Counted from the first letter of the stretch, positions 27,505 to 41,147 are shown. The stretch is 64,000 nucleotides of DNA from Punctularia strigosozonata HHB-11173 SS5 (GCF_000264995.1 NW_006767436.1:2288851-2352850); one strand, 5' to 3'. Program-made: numbers and translations. Notes: generated from the letters alone by a model not told the origin.

Positions 27505-28957
27505 CTGCTACCGGCGATAGGTTAAGCCATGATGCAATGCATCTCAAGGTATGACCAGCACTCGCCTCGACGTCCATGGAGAGCCTTGAATGAGTCGGTA
27601 ACAGGCATGGAATGGGCGTGCCCCGTGTTACATATATGTCGGGGATGATGCTGTGCTTGTCAACAGCAGCGCCTCGGCTAGCGTGCCCGTTTTATCCTAA
27701 TCAACAATATGTTGCGGAATCAGATCTCTGACTCGGATACGGCTGCTAGATGTCCTGTCACGTCGGAGTCCGAGGCAATGGGGTTAGTACCGCATAGTGG
27801 CGCCGGGCACGGAGAGAACGGTATCACTTATTCCTGGAATGCAGCTAATGAACAGGCTGTCGCTAGTGTATCCCCCCGGCCTGACCGAAGCGTAGATTCC
27901 AAATGCCTTGGGCATGACAACGTGTCAGCTATAGAGATGAATGTTACGTTGTATGTGGGTTGAAGCAGAAGCGCAGAAGGGCGGTCACGTGCCCGTTACT
28001 GTACTAAGTTAGGAAACGCAAACGTTTCATTTTTTTTCTTCTTTCATCATTAGTCCTGTTTTCATCTACAATGTATCTCTATACATTGCGTATGAGCAGA
28101 GAATGCTTGAAGCGTGCATGCGGGCTTCATTGCAGTGAACGAAACGGCGATCTCCAGCTGCTCTGCCAACCTCTGCCACAGCGCGCTGTCGCGGTCGAGC
28201 TTCTCCTGTCGCGGACTGTATGACATCGCCGGATAGGTCACTAGAGCCGCGGGCTCAACGGGATCTTCGCTTTGACCGCAGAGTGAGTTAATCCTCAATG
28301 CCCCTCTGAAAGGTGAACTAGACCCGGTATGGTCGCACATTCCAGTTCGAACCTTCGGAATCGGCGCCGATGGGCCACCGCGGTCCCACCGCAAGGCCGG
28401 TTTCCGTCCAGGTTTCATCGGAGCTCGCGCTCCCTGCGCACTCCAACGAGCACGCATATTGCATTTTTATGCTATACCACCGCTGAGTAGTTAATAAAGA
28501 GATGAGAACGGGCGGGCTGCGAAAACATCGCATAATTCCGAGCTGGGCGTTCAATGCTTGGCTGCTTCGTCACAGCCTCGTTGTTTCGCGCCACACTATG
28601 CCTGGGTCTACCGTTCCCTGATTCCAACAAGTTACAAGCCAAGCGAGGATTGAGTCGACGAACCGACCCCCTTCCAATTTTAAATCAGAGAAAGGCGGGC
28701 TCCGCACGTGACTGCACGCCTCTGTTCTCCCCGCCACTTTGTTCCCGTCGCGCGTCGCGCTGAACGCCTCCAAGTTCGAAGGGCGTGCACAAATCCCGCG
28801 TTGACAGATATCTGCCTCTCGACTATAACAGCGGAAATACACGGGAGACGTCTGAGGTGATACTTCTATCATTCGCAACATTGAAAACATTACCGACCTC
28901 CGCCGTGGACACGTTTGCGGCGTAGTTTCAACGTCCTCCGAGCGCGTCTGAACACCA
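27505..28957. other. Long intergenic region with weak minus-strand coding signal
   Basis: About 1.4 kb between the ABC transporter and NUP192. It should contain the first exon of the transporter and the NUP192 promoter. On the minus strand near 28090-28470, open frames read TYPAMSYSPRQEKLDRDSAL and ETWTETGLAVGPRW, which look protein-like, but I could not join them by good splice sites and recognise no family. A 20-base hairpin (CAATGTAT-CTCT-ATACATTG) lies at 28069-28088. Confidence 0.4.
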
Positions 28958-31900
28958 ATGTCCGCGGAGTCGTCGAGCAGGCGGTCGAATCTCATTGATG
29001 TGTGAGTATCCTTTGGGGTTTCTCTTCGCGTCGGCTCAGATCGTCTAGCACCTATCAGCAGCTGCACTCCATCTTAACTGGCCATGCAGAAGGCATCAGC
29101 CCCGACCACACACTTGCTATCCTTCGACCAAGGATTGAAAGGCTGCAGAACATAGTCGAACCTTTTGGTACACCCTCTGAGGCGTCGAAGAAGAAGGTCA
29201 ACAGCGGCACGGTTACACTCGCGGACGGTGTGGACGTGCAAGTCGAGGATGCAGACAAAGAATTTGTCTTTGCCATCAGCGACAGGTTCAACATCGATCA
29301 GGTGGAAGCGCTCGTCCTCCTCCGATCATTTCTCTACAACGAAGGCTTACCAGCGCAAGCCGGCACGGACTCCACATCATCCCTGGTCGAGGAGTTAGTG
29401 GAAGCTATAACCCCCTTCTATCACTCGGAGCGACTCTCCCTCTTACGGACCATCATCCCACTTTTCCGCGCCCATGACGACGATACCTCTCCCTTCTTCG
29501 ATGTTGCTGGTGAAGTTGTCCCAAAAATCGTGACGGATGGTCAGACCTGGGCCGACTCTCTCGTGACCGAATATGGCCGCAAAACTCAAGCATCTCCTCC
29601 CGATGCCCTCTCTTCCGATCCTCGAGGGGCATCTAGATGGTCCAAACAGAATTTGCGCGAGCAGATCGTCGTCCTCGAAATCCTCTTCTGGACCATGTGG
29701 AGCTACGTCTCATGCGTCGGCCCCTTAGTAGTGCGCATCTTCGAGATGGCATACACGACAAGTCTCGGTGGTGCATTGCAAGACACTACCCTGGTCCTGG
29801 ACGAGGAGGGCTTGCAGCTCCAGCAAGATGCCAAGGCGCTGTGGATCCTGATCATGCTCGAGGTACTGGAACTTGAACGGGTTGCCGATCCATCAGAATT
29901 GGAGGTCTCCACGGATCCCGCCGATCCAAGCTTTTATGCCCACGATCCGCAATCATTAACGCAGCTCCACGAACTCCTCACCTCCTCAGGCCACCCTCAG
30001 TATTCTTGCATCTACATGGCTTGGTCGTTCGTACTGTCACGGCTATCGGAAAAGGTGGCGGTAGCCAAGGAAGTGCCGGAACGATATCGTGCGTTCTTTG
30101 AATCGGTCAGACAGAAGCTCGGCAGTCGTTACACGGACCGAGAGCCCGTTCACATACTCATGGCACGGAGGGCACTGGGTCCTGATGTGGGCCTCTTCCA
30201 GCTCATGCTAGATATGCTCCTTATGTCCCCCTTATTTGTGACATCAATTGCATGGAGAACGGGATCCACGGTGACTGACCCGAATGCCGTTGCATTCCGC
30301 TCAGTGCTCAAGGGTACGTTTGTCGATCCTCCCCTGTACCCAATCTTGACACCTACCATCAGGTTTGTTAATCGCCATCCTGGAGCTGGTACCAGTAGAA
30401 CTCATGCCTGACTTCGACGCCCTTGTGGAAGTCTGGGTGGCTCTCTTCGGTCGCAGCGAGCCTCAGTCCGTTGCAGGAATCTGTAGGCAGTTCTGGCAGG
30501 TCGATTGGCATACTGGAAACGCACGTCGGGCTATTTTAGACGTGGCTCGCGCCAGGTTCCCTATACAATCTCGCCCACTGATACGTTTACTACGGTCGAT
30601 GACTGCGAGCGGATTTCTGGATACGGATCCTCTCTCCACGGGCGACGTTGCCGAAGGCACCATGGACGAGGAGCGCGAAATATGCGACCAGCACGTCTTT
30701 TACTACCTTGACAAGCTACCCACCTTTACTCAGGCCATCCCGATAAGCGCATGCACGGGTCCAAATGCTTTGTTCGAGAAGGCTCCAGACCGTTACAAGG
30801 ATGGAAACCGTCCTGCAGGACTAAAGTACACAAACACACGGTCTTTGAGGCTTCCGGGAGGATCAGTGCTGCCCGCGAAATCCGTGGGACGGCTCTTGAG
30901 CGGCGATGGTGGCGATGTCATCATCGTGGCATGGCAGCACGAACACTCCGGGTGGAAGCTGCTGCTGGAGATCCTGACTGACTACGTCCACCGGAAGCGA
31001 CCATTTCCCGGCTCACGTGGACCAGCTGAAGCGTCAACCCTGCGGCGAGGCAAACCGGACGGCCAACCTCTCCCTTTGCGATTGGAAGATGTCGGTTTAG
31101 AGCACGACGAAGACGGCGATGAGGCTCTGGTGACTGACGCCCTCGACCTGATTCGCAGCGTCATACGCGACGAGCCCGTGCTTGCCGAACAGCTCCTGCA
31201 GTCGATGGAGGCTGGCGAACCGGTCGTTGCGCACACGATGTCTGAAGCACAACCGCCAGATCTGGTGCAGTTAGCCGCCATGATCCTCGAAGAAGCGTTC
31301 TCTCGTTCGGCGTCCCAACGGAGAGTCGCGCCGAGGACAAATCTAATCACATCCGCCATGAGCATCCTTTCCGAGCTGCTCGCCTTGCCGAAGTACTCGA
31401 ACAGGGTCTGGCTATACATCCGGTCCACAGCAATCCTCTTTGGGTCCGATCGTGCCTCTGGATCCACCTCAAGCATCTTAGCCGCGGAACGTATCACCGG
31501 TCACTATACCATGACTTTGGCCCTCCTCCACTTGGTGCAGCACCTATTCTATGAAGCATCATCTTCGCTGCTCCCTGTGGTTGCGGAGAACTCGCGATTG
31601 CAGACGATCAAGGAGGAGGTGTTACTTCGTGCTACACGTTTCGTACATGCCGAGATTTGGGTGGAGCATTCTGGATGGAAGTACGTTCATCTCGGAGATC
31701 GCTTCGAAATCGGACGCCGCATCTCCGTCTTGTACACCGAGGTCCTGAAGCAATCACCAAGTGGTATGGATCAGCCCTTCGCGACCCTCCGATTGGCGAT
31801 AGTAGAAGCTTTGTTGTCCAAAGCAACGCCTTCCACCATTGGACCGTTGGTCAATATCATATCGTCTGCGAGCCCGATGCTAACCGCGCTCTACGCGTCA

Positions 31901-34900
31901 CGTCGATACGGTGATGCGAGGCGTTTGATCTTCCTCCTTGAAGCGCATCTTCGCCTCATACGGACCCTGCTAGAGCATAGGAGCATGATCCCCGACTTCA
32001 AAGGTGTATCGCTCTTAGAGCAACTCCTGTGTGCAAGAGGGCCTGCGAATGGACTGTCGCTGAACGGCGCGCGTGCCCAGGTAGATCACATCGAAACGCT
32101 GGCCTCCTATATCAAGGACCGCGGCATGGGCAATGTCACCCCTTTGGAGGCGACCCGGGTCTTGCACACTCTATGCGCGTCCCTGGCGTCGTCTTTCAAC
32201 ACCCCTACGATCGTAGGCCACCTTTCGAATCCGGAAGCCACAGTCGCGTCCTTCGTTCGCATCGTCCAGCACCCCTACGACGATTTAGCTCTCCGTACAT
32301 CATTGTGGGACTTTATGGCCATGGCCGTCGATAAGGAGCCCGCATTAGCAGGTCTTTTCATCCACGGGGAATTCCGCATACCTGATGTCAAAGGAAAAGG
32401 GAAGGCAGTCCCTGACCAAACCAAAAACTCCCCTGTCAGTGCCCTTGACACGGCTTTGGATATGCTTGGTCAATGGAAGGAACTGTGGAATCTCAATCCT
32501 CAGATATTGGCGTCGGTTCTTCGCTTCATAGTTGCCGTATGGCAGCATGGGATGGAACACCAGTCGGCCTTAGAATCCAGGCGGAAGGATGCTGAATTGT
32601 GGGCCTGCCTCGCTGCCATTGCTCAAGAGGATCTCGGCCCTGCTCCTGATTATCAATCAGAGAGCTGGATCAACGATGACGGTGTCCGACATTCTCCTTT
32701 ACATGACGCTGTCTCGTCTCATGCCTACCATACGATCACGAAGTCGCGCGCTCTCCATATCATCGGCCTTGATGTTGACATGCACCTGCAGTTGCGCGAT
32801 CGCAAGGACCAAATCCCTGACAGACCGGCAAGCTACCAGGCCATTGAAGGCTGTTTCAAAGACGAGGATCAGTTTACAGATTGCGTGCTGGAAGCTGCAG
32901 CCTCCCCGTACGATCCAGGGCTCTATGACAAATTCATCGAGGATGCCAAGGCGCGATATGGACATCTATCGCTCAGACAACTTCAGAATCAAACGCCCCT
33001 TGTGGAACATGAATACGGTGACGATTACATGTTTTCCATACCTCTTCTACAGCGGCGGCTCATACCGTATCGCCTCGTCGATGAGGTCCAAGCGCAAGAA
33101 GCTGACGAACTAGAGCGCATTCTCGCATCCATTAACCTCAATCTCTCCCTTACAAACGCCCAGTCCTGTTTGACCGAGTCATGGCAGTATCTGCTCCTGC
33201 GGGTCGTTCCTTTCTTGCGCGGGCAAGCTTCCACACGGAAAGTGGTTCTGACATTGGCAGTGTCCATTTCGGGAAATATTGCCTCGGATAGTCGCTCTGG
33301 TGACATGATGGCAGCTATACACGGACAACGGTTGTCCCTACTCCTGGCGATGTTGGAAGTCGCTTGGTTCTCAACAACAGACACGGCCGACGAAATCCAA
33401 CATTTCACCGATGTCGTGCAGAACCTCCGTGATATAATTGTCAGCGATGCCCAGTCCCCTGCTAAGGCGGTCATCGGCAGGGTACCTATACCCTTCCACA
33501 AGCCCCTACTGCAGATCATATACTTCTGTGTTCGCCATTGTCGTGCATTGATTCGTCGGCCGAAGGCTTTGAACGCCCAGCAGCGGCTGATCTTCGCATC
33601 TACCGTGGACATCGCGTTGGTCTTCACGGTTGACGCTCTCCGATGCGTTTTTGAAGCTGCCAGGAGCCGTCTAGATCTGGAACTGGACCAGGACCTGGAG
33701 TTGCTCGTGGCGGTTTTTGAACAGTGCACCCGGACAGACATCACACCCTCTGCTGCCATGTGGCTTGCTCGATGCCAGGAGTCGGACGTCGTACGGTGCA
33801 GCATGGAGCTCTTCGTTCACAGCGATATCGCGGGCCTTGCGGATCTGGAGTTGCTTCGGGTGCACAGGAGGCCGTTATACTCTCTTCCGGTCCTCATGTT
33901 TCACCTTGCGCTTGCCAGTATACCCGCAGCCGCAGAAAAGCTAGCGAGTGAGGGCGTGTTGGTAGCGTACAGCAACAACAGCATAAGCTCTTCAATAAGC
34001 TCAGGCTCTGTGGAAGTATCGCTGCCGGAGTTACCCGGTGAACGCAGCCCCGCACACGAAGCCTACTGCACCATGCTCGCCATCGTCTCGGGAGTCGTCG
34101 GTACGCTCGGCCGACAACACCACTTCTTTGACGCAGAAGCGAGCGGGCTCGTTCAACTCTACGGCGGACAGATATCCCGCGCTCTGTCATGGTCGGTCGG
34201 CGATGCCCTCACCATGCCACTTGTCGAGGAGATGGAACAGGTCGTAGAACTCTTCTCCGCCATCGCCGACAGTACGCCGCACTCCGCAACCTCCGGCACC
34301 GCGGCAGAGAAGGTGCTGAAGGCATTTGCCTCACATGCATTATTCCTTCTGCAGCAACTCACGTATGCGTTGACGCACCCCAACCAACTTGCGGGCAGCC
34401 TGGAGCCGATAAGCGCGGAGGAGCGATCCATGCTTGAACAAGACTCGCGGGACACGTCGTCCTCGACGCTAATCGTCAATCCTGCGAGACGTCCGTTCCT
34501 GGCACGCGTGATCCATCGGTTATACGGGCTGTCGAGCACCATCCTCGCCACATTACTGAGCATTACGCACGCGGAAGACGTTCTCATTGGCGATGAGGAG
34601 GATTGGCCAATACATATGGCATTGGCAGCGCCGGTGAGTCTTCAGTCCTGTAGATCCGATGATATGACTAAAGTTGACATCCTTTCAGCATACAAAGGTC
34701 ATCCCGGGCGAGCCTGCCTCTATGGGTACTCTCCTAGAACTGGGCAACGCCTCGCTCGACGTGCTTCGTCACCTTTCGAATCAACCGGTGGGACAAGCCA
34801 TCTCGCCTGCCGCGTCAACATCGCCGCTCAGCAAGCCCCTGGACGTGGGAGACGCGATGTCGACCGCGGCCCGTAACCTTGAAAACGTCCTCGTCTTCGC

Positions 34901-35234
34901 GGTAACGCAATTTGCGATGTGGCTCGCGCGGCCGAACGCGGACGAGCTCGGCGAACGCGAGATGCAGGTGGAGGACTTTGGCGGGAGCGATGAGCAGCGG
35001 TCGGAGAGGGAGCGCCGGGCGGCTCGGCGGACCTCGCTAACGCTTGCGGAGAGGATGAGGCGGGGGATGACGGGCGAGATGGCGGGTGATCTGCAAGCGC
35101 TGTTGGGCAAGGTCAAGCCGCTGCTGGAGAAGACAAGGACCGCGCTTAAGACGGATAAGGAGGACGTGGACTTGACGGATATACTCGTCACATTCCTTCA
35201 CGATCGGATGCTGGTGGCTTCGCAAAGTGTATGA
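28958..35234 (+). CDS. NUP192: Inner-ring nucleoporin Nup192/Nup205
   Basis: Four exons (28958-29001, 29040-30313, 30363-34633, 34689-35234) give 2,044 residues, close to human NUP205 and longer than the yeast protein. The N-terminus reads MSAESSSRRSNLIDV. Typical family features are TLADGVDVQVEDADKEFVFA and RFNIDQVEALVLLRSFLYNE near the start, GLLIAILELVPVELMPDFDA and SVAGICRQFWQVDW in the N-terminal third, and all-helical solenoid sequence throughout. The C-terminus has TKVIPGEPASMGTLLELGNA and RTSLTLAERMRRGMTGEMAG. This protein is a scaffold of the inner ring of the nuclear pore complex and sets pore size. The third exon (4.27 kb) is uninterrupted, an exception in this window. The gene converges on the aminopeptidase gene, 125 bases apart. 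Confidence 0.93.
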
Positions 35235-35359
35235 AAAAGTATGATAATAGTTGTTACATTTGTACACGATAAATACTAGTTGCTCTGTACCCGTTTTATG
35301 TCGGACCCGCCTGACGAGTCCATGTTGCCGTGCACGAAGATGTCTTGCCCGTGGGAACC

Positions 35360-36870
35360 TCATGGATTTGGCCAGCGCGTCAGGACATCCGCTCCTGTCT
35401 CTGTGATGAGGACCATATGCTCGAATTGGGCACTTCTTGCGCAGTTCTGGTGATTTCGTGGAGAATTAGCAAGCTAATTTGAGATTATGACAGGGGAAAG
35501 GACTCGCCACAGTTGAACTGTAAGGGAGGATCCAAACACGAGTCATCAGCGCTTACAACGACCGGTTGGGACGATCCTTACGTTGTCCACCCGTCCGGCC
35601 ACATGAATGCCTCTGTGTTCGTACCTTGTATCAGGCATGGCTGCGGCGACACGTCAACCGTTGGTTCGGGTGGGGCAGCGCTCCTGACGCACCTCTATGG
35701 TGAAGCATTGTCCGGGAAGCATCACGCCCGGCTCCTCATTGACTATCGTCGCGACGCCGGTGTCAAATAATGCGGCATGTCTGGACGAGACCATGAGGCG
35801 GCTCACCGGTGTGGTGTATCCACGGTGGCCGATGGAAAACGGAACCGATACCGTGCCCGGTGAACATCTGGCTGATTGAGTACCCGCGTCGACGAGCGAC
35901 GTCGTCTATGGCGCGTCCGATGGCCTTGTATGGCACATGCGGTCCACAGACAGATATGCCCGCATGAAGGGCATCTAGAGAGGTCTTGACGAGGTTGCGG
36001 CCCTTGTCGTCCTAAAACGTGCTGTAAGTATACGCAGAGACCACAGGACCGGATCACGCACGACATCGCCAACGAGGAAAGTGCGAGAGGTGTCGCCGTG
36101 CATTCCATTCTTGTACACCGTGATGTCGATGTTGATGATATCGCCATTCTCAAGCTCTCGGCTGCATTTGGCGATGAGAACGGTCGGGGATGTGCATCGA
36201 GAAAGATATAACCCACTCGTCGGGTATGCCATGCGCGATAATGTTGTTCACGCTCGTGCAACAGGACTTGGGGAAGCCAGAGTATGTCAAAGGGGATGGG
36301 TACGCGCCCTGCGACAGAATGTATTCGTGCACTCTGGCGTCGATCTCGGCCGTGGTGACGCCTACCTACGACTCGCCCGTTTAACCCCTGCGATACGAGT
36401 TGCAGAGGCGCACGCATCGCATTCACCTCTACCAGGCTTCCGGCCCAGTCTAGAACTTTCGCAGCCAGCGCTGCCGACTCTCTTAGCCTCCTCGCGTCGT
36501 CGCCGTGTAGGTCCATCCTCCCGTGGCCCTGGTACGTGACTTGGCGTGGGTTGTTCACGTATGGAGGGATGGAACTGGGTGGCAGAGCAAGCGGAGGGGT
36601 GGGCTTGGGAGCGTTGTGCACGTCCCAATTGTAAGGCTCCGGAGGAAATACCACTGAGAAAGATCCAAAGTCTTCGGCCGCCAGGGAGTCTATGTCGTCG
36701 AACTCCGGGTCGTGTACGAGCTTGCGCGGAGGGGCGGGCGACGAGGAGACGAGGCGTGCATGCTGAGGCCGGCGGATAAGGGACTTTGCAGTAGCCTTGG
36801 GAGATGCGAGCGACGGAGCGCAGTGGGTTGTTGCGAGTCGGCGGCACCGCTGGAGGATCGCTCTCTGCAT
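35360..36870 (-). CDS. Mitochondrial-type methionine aminopeptidase 1 (METAP1D-like)
   Basis: The N-terminus ([20 protein letters not shown]) is basic and lacks acids, a mitochondrial presequence. The catalytic domain starts after [13 protein letters not shown] with [20 protein letters not shown]. Spliced blocks are [52 protein letters not shown] (two metal-binding aspartates), [20 protein letters not shown] (metal histidine), PGQCFTIEP and [14 protein letters not shown] (metal glutamates). All five ligands are present. There is no N-terminal zinc finger, which separates it from cytosolic MAP1. The enzyme removes initiator methionine from proteins made in the organelle. At least seven short introns were inferred; the donor GTGGCG before the last exon is unusual but gives the only in-frame join. 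Start at 36870. Confidence 0.9.
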
Positions 36871-37051
36871 CTCGAGGGCGGGTGTTCAACAAGCTCAAGC
36901 CCTAACCCGAGGATGGGGGCACAAACGAATCGTGCATGGCACCGCCACCACAATCGCATCCTGTGGCAAATCTTCAGCATGCATCAGCCGAGCTTGCTGC
37001 TGAACAATCCACAAGCCTGCCCGTCTCAGGGCTGTCGCAGGACAGAGCGAG

Positions 37052-39846
37052 ATGTTGCCGGCTGAAGAAGCGTTGCTGACCGGACGATGGTCTTCGGACA
37101 AGGAGAAAAGCGATCGTTCGACTACCGGCGCTGCCCTTGCCAAACTCGTGGTCGAAGGCGCTTTCCGTGAAGCCCTCACATCTGACGCCGCAAAATCCGT
37201 CTTGAAGGTCCCTCATGACTCTCATCTCAGCAATCCAATGTCTACCTGGTTTTCTGCCACCTCGGTCAACGCTGATGACGAGCTTCTACGACTCTCTGTC
37301 GCGGTTGCCTGCCTACACGCCTTCGTACAAGTCAATTGGACAGGCCCCGATCTGTCCATTCGTCCCACCGGTGTCCTAAACATCAGCGAGCGCATAGGAG
37401 AGGATGCTCTCAACCGCCTCGCCATAATGGAGCTGGCATATAGCGGCGAACCGGCGTATCATCTTGCGCAAGACGCGACGTTCCTCCGAATAGCCCAGAT
37501 CCTGCTTGACTTTCCCTTCCAACACTGCGAGAGTGCCCCTTGGTGGCGCCTCCGCGCGTTCAACGTACACGAACAGGTTCTCGACGAGGCCGTTGCCCCC
37601 CCACCCTCCATTTCCTCCAACGTCAAAGAGCTCCTCCCCAACATCGCCGATCCGGATCTAAAAGCGCGCCTGCTTCTCGAACACGGTTTATTGCAACACC
37701 ATTGCGCGAACGATCGTGATGCAGCAGATCGTTTCGTCGAAGCCGCGCAATCGACTGGAATGGAGTACGAGCTCACAGGTGCACTGGGAAAACGTACCAA
37801 GTTCCAGCAGATGGACGTCACGCAGCTGATCCTCCTCGCTGAAAGCCGAAAGCGAACTGACGCCCCCGAGCCCAACTCATCCACTGTATCCGAACCAAAC
37901 GGCTCCTCATCCGGCACCGCACACGACCACATGCCGGAGACGCTCGCGCTCAACGACGACACCCTCCTCGAACACACCCAATTCACCGCCTCTCACTCCG
38001 CCGCCTCGAGCTCACGCCTCGCGCACCTTGATCCCGCAAACCAGCCCGCGCTCGACCCACTGGACCAGTGCATCCTCCTTTCCCTGTGCCTCAACGTCCG
38101 CAACACCTCCCCCGCGCACGGTCTCACGCAGGAGCAGATGGCACCTTACGTAGCCCGCGTGATCTCGCATCCTCGCAATTGGTCTGTGCACACTATGGCG
38201 CTCCTGCTCCGTTCGCGGCTTGAGAGCGGACGAACGCGGTTGGTTGAGCGCTCCGTGCTTCAGCTGCAGGCGCTCGTCGATCAGATGCCGACCACGGACG
38301 CGCCGTTGAGCGAGCGCCTGCTTTACTTTCACGATATCCCGCTTCCGTCCAAGTGGGAGCTAGAGCGTGAGCTGGCGACGCGGTTCCTCGAGCTTGGCGT
38401 CGTGCGTTCCGCGCTTGAGATATTTGAACGGCTAGAGATGTGGGAGGAGGTGGTCAAATGCTGGCAGGCGATGGAGCGCCACGACAAAGCAATCAAGATC
38501 GTGCGAGACTTGCTCGAGGGTAGGAAGGCGGAGGCCGACGTGGTCTTGGCAAGGAGCAAGGAGGGCACGTCGGGGACGAAGAGACAAGCCATGGATTCCG
38601 CTAGGGAGGCCAAGTTGTGGTGCATCCTCGGGGACCTCGAACCTGATCGTGCCGAAGAACATTACATGAAAGCATGGACGGTCTCTGGTGAGACCTCTGG
38701 TCGGGCGATGAGGTCGCTCGGCGGGTACCACTTTGCCCGAGCCCGCTTTGCAGAGGCTGTGTCGTGCTTGAAACGCGCGGTCAAGATCAACCCACTCCTC
38801 TCCCGCTCCTGGTTCGTTCTTGGCTGTGCGTGCGTCAGGCTGGAGGACTGGGAAGGTGCACGGGAGGCCTTCACGCGTTGTGTCTCCATCGACGACGAAG
38901 ACTCGGAGAGCTGGAATAATCTGGCGAGCGTGTACCTCCGCATGGGCGAAATAGGGAAAAAGGTCGATGTTGACGAAGAAGACGACGAGGAAAATGTAGG
39001 CCGTTCTGAAATCGTGCGCCTTTCACGGACTGAAGTACCTCCCAGCTTGCATCCCAGGTTAACGATATCACTGTTACTTCGAAGGAGGGTAACGAGAAAG
39101 CGCATGTCTCTGTACCCTTTGCCAACAAACAACTTGCTTTCCGCGCGCTCCAGCAGGGCGTCAAGCGCAGCTACGACAATTGGCGGATGTGGAACAACTA
39201 TATGATCGTCGCCGTCGATGTCGGCGAGCTCTCCGAAGCCTGTCGCGCTCTTGGGAGAGTTATCGAGGAGAGGTCGTCTCGGTCCCAGAATGAGAGTGAC
39301 GGCGCCTACGCCGAGTCGTACGTGGACGAAGACGTGCTGGACCGTCTGGTCGATGCCGTTACCCGTGCGCCAGCTAATCCCGACGACGCAGTGGAAGGCG
39401 AGGGCACAGCGCGCGACGCCGCGCTGAACCCGAACGAGGGCCACGGCCTTTACAAGCGCGTGCTCGACCTCTTCGACCGGATTGTCCTCCCCCGTGTCTC
39501 TTCCCCGCGAGTCTTTCGCGCCTACGCTCGGCTCCTCACCTGGCAATCGCATTGGGTGGACGCGCTCAAGGCGTACATGGACGCGTACCGATGCGGCGTT
39601 GCGGGCACGTGGGAACGCGGCGAGGAGGATTTGCGAAAGTGGCGCGAAGCCGTGAGCGAGGTCGAGGAGATTGTCGACGTGCTCCGCAATTTTGGGCCGA
39701 GGGCGGAGGAGGGGCTGAACTGGCGGTCGCAGGCGAGGAGCGTTGTTAGGACGTTCATGGGCAAAACGAAGGACTTCGAGGACCAGCCTGAGTGGCAGCA
39801 GCTGGTGGACCTGCAGGAGGAGCTTAAGAAAGCCTCAGATTCTTGA
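37052..39846 (+). CDS. EMW1: TPR protein TTC27 / Emw1 homologue
   Basis: Two exons (37052-38995 and 39058-39846) encode 910 residues. The N-terminal half is helical with EEALLTGRW near the start, and NIADPDLKARLLLEHGLLQH. The C-terminal half has TPR units: KLWCILGDLEPDRAEEHYMK, AMRSLGGYHFARARFAEAVS with CLKRAVKINPLLSRSWFVLG, and AREAFTRCVSIDDEDSESWN with NLASVYLRMG. After the intron comes NKQLAFRALQQGVKRSYDNW with RMWNNYMIVAVDVGELSEAC, a strong TTC27/Emw1 signature. The yeast relative is essential and tied to cell-wall integrity; animal TTC27 has been linked to assembly of large complexes and rRNA processing. An acidic loop (VDEEDDEEN) sits at the exon junction. The stop lies 198 bases before RRP43 on the same strand. 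Confidence 0.9.
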
Positions 39847-40044
39847 GCCTGTTGGACATCCACGCGTTTCGCTGACATGAGTGTATCTCACCTGTATGTA
39901 TGTATCCATGATATACAGAAGATCATTTTGCACGCGCTTTCCCACGCCCTAGTCCTCTGTGTTGCGTTCCAGCATACTTGCATCCGGGTTTCCCAGCTCT
40001 TCAAGCTTCAGGGTGCGACGCTCCGACTTTGCGTCTTGGAAAGC

Positions 40045-41147
40045 ATGTCTTCTACAGACGCAGGATCTTCAAAAAGGACCGCAGAAGAGGATGTCATGAG
40101 AGCCTCCGTATTCCAGCGGCTTCATCCGCGCGCATACCTCGAGCGCTTTCTCGCAGAGGGCATTCGACCTGACGGACGCGATCCGGGCGCGTTTCGCGAT
40201 GTGACCATTAATGTGGGTACGTCGCACCCGGCGATACTGCGCATCCTGGAACCAATAAACTGTTCAGGCTCGATTTCGACGGCGGATGGCTCGGCACTCG
40301 TCCGCCTCGGCGACACTACCATCGTTTGCGGTGTCAAAGCCGAGATCGCTGAGCCGGATCTAAACTCGCCTTCAGCCGGTTTCCTCGTTCCTAATATAGA
40401 CTTGCCTGCCATTTGCTCGCCCAAATTCAAGCCTGGCCCACCGAGCGAGGAGGCACAAGTTCTTTCAGAAAAGTTTAACGATATACTGACCCTGTGAGTT
40501 CGCGTGTCGCACACCGAACGATGCTGATACATGACGTTCCAGCTCTGGCTTGTTACCGCTAGAGTCGCTATGCATACATCCAGGGAAATCTTGTTGGGTG
40601 CTCTACGTGGACGCCACATGTATAAACTACGATGGAAATGCTTTCGATGCGGCGCTTATAGCGATGGTCTCCGCCTTAAAAGACAGTCAGTGTCTGTTCC
40701 CCTGATCAATACTGGTCCTGTTTCGGCGATGCTGACGGAGATTGCAGCTTCTTTACCGAAGGCATCGTATGACGAAGATTCCGGTCGGACGACTTGCTCT
40801 CGTTCAGAAGCGATGCCGCTTCCTCTCAGGCAGCCGCCCGTCCCAGTTTCCTTCGGCCTTTTCAACTCGTGCGTATATGCATTCACACGTGTCGTGTTTC
40901 TTTTGCCAATTTCATCATGCGATCTTCATCGGATGCTGCATTCACTGCTCACAGGAACCATCTTCTGGCCGATCCCACATCTTTCGAAGAACCATTACTG
41001 GATACCACCATCACTGTCATACACAATGACATCGGAGAACTGGTTAACGTCACACAGCTTGGCTTAGCTAGCGACAGTATACTCAGCAGCTGTATCGATG
41101 CTGCTAAAGCGCGGAGTAAAGCTTTGTGCGATCAAATATACGCATGA
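40045..41147 (+). CDS. RRP43: Exosome core subunit RRP43 (EXOSC8)
   Basis: Five exons (40045-40216, 40268-40493, 40543-40685, 40748-40868, 40955-41147) give 284 residues, the normal length. Blocks are VFQRLHPRAYLERFLAEGIR with PDGRDPGAFRDVTINVG, GSISTADGSALVRLGDTTIV, CGVKAEIAEPD, GFLVPNIDLPAICSPKFKPG with PPSEEAQVLSEKFNDIL, then LCIHPGKSCWVLYVDATCIN with YDGNAFDAALIAMVSALKD, and the C-terminal LLADPTSFEEPLLDTTITVI. It is an RNase PH-fold protein without the phosphorolytic residues, one of six forming the ring of the nuclear and cytoplasmic exosome. The first intron lies inside the G of VNVGS and must be removed to avoid an 17-residue insertion. The upstream in-frame extension from 39877 has no conserved character and is taken as 5' UTR. 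Confidence 0.94.

Noticed and set aside
36935-37066. Plus-strand frame starting M-A-P-P-P-Q-S-H-P before TTC27
   Set aside because: It is in another frame from TTC27 and has no donor to join it; the ATG at 37052 gives the expected EEALLTGRW start.
39877-40044. In-frame upstream extension of RRP43
   Set aside because: The family normally starts near the ATG at 40045; the extension has no conserved features and overlaps the likely promoter.
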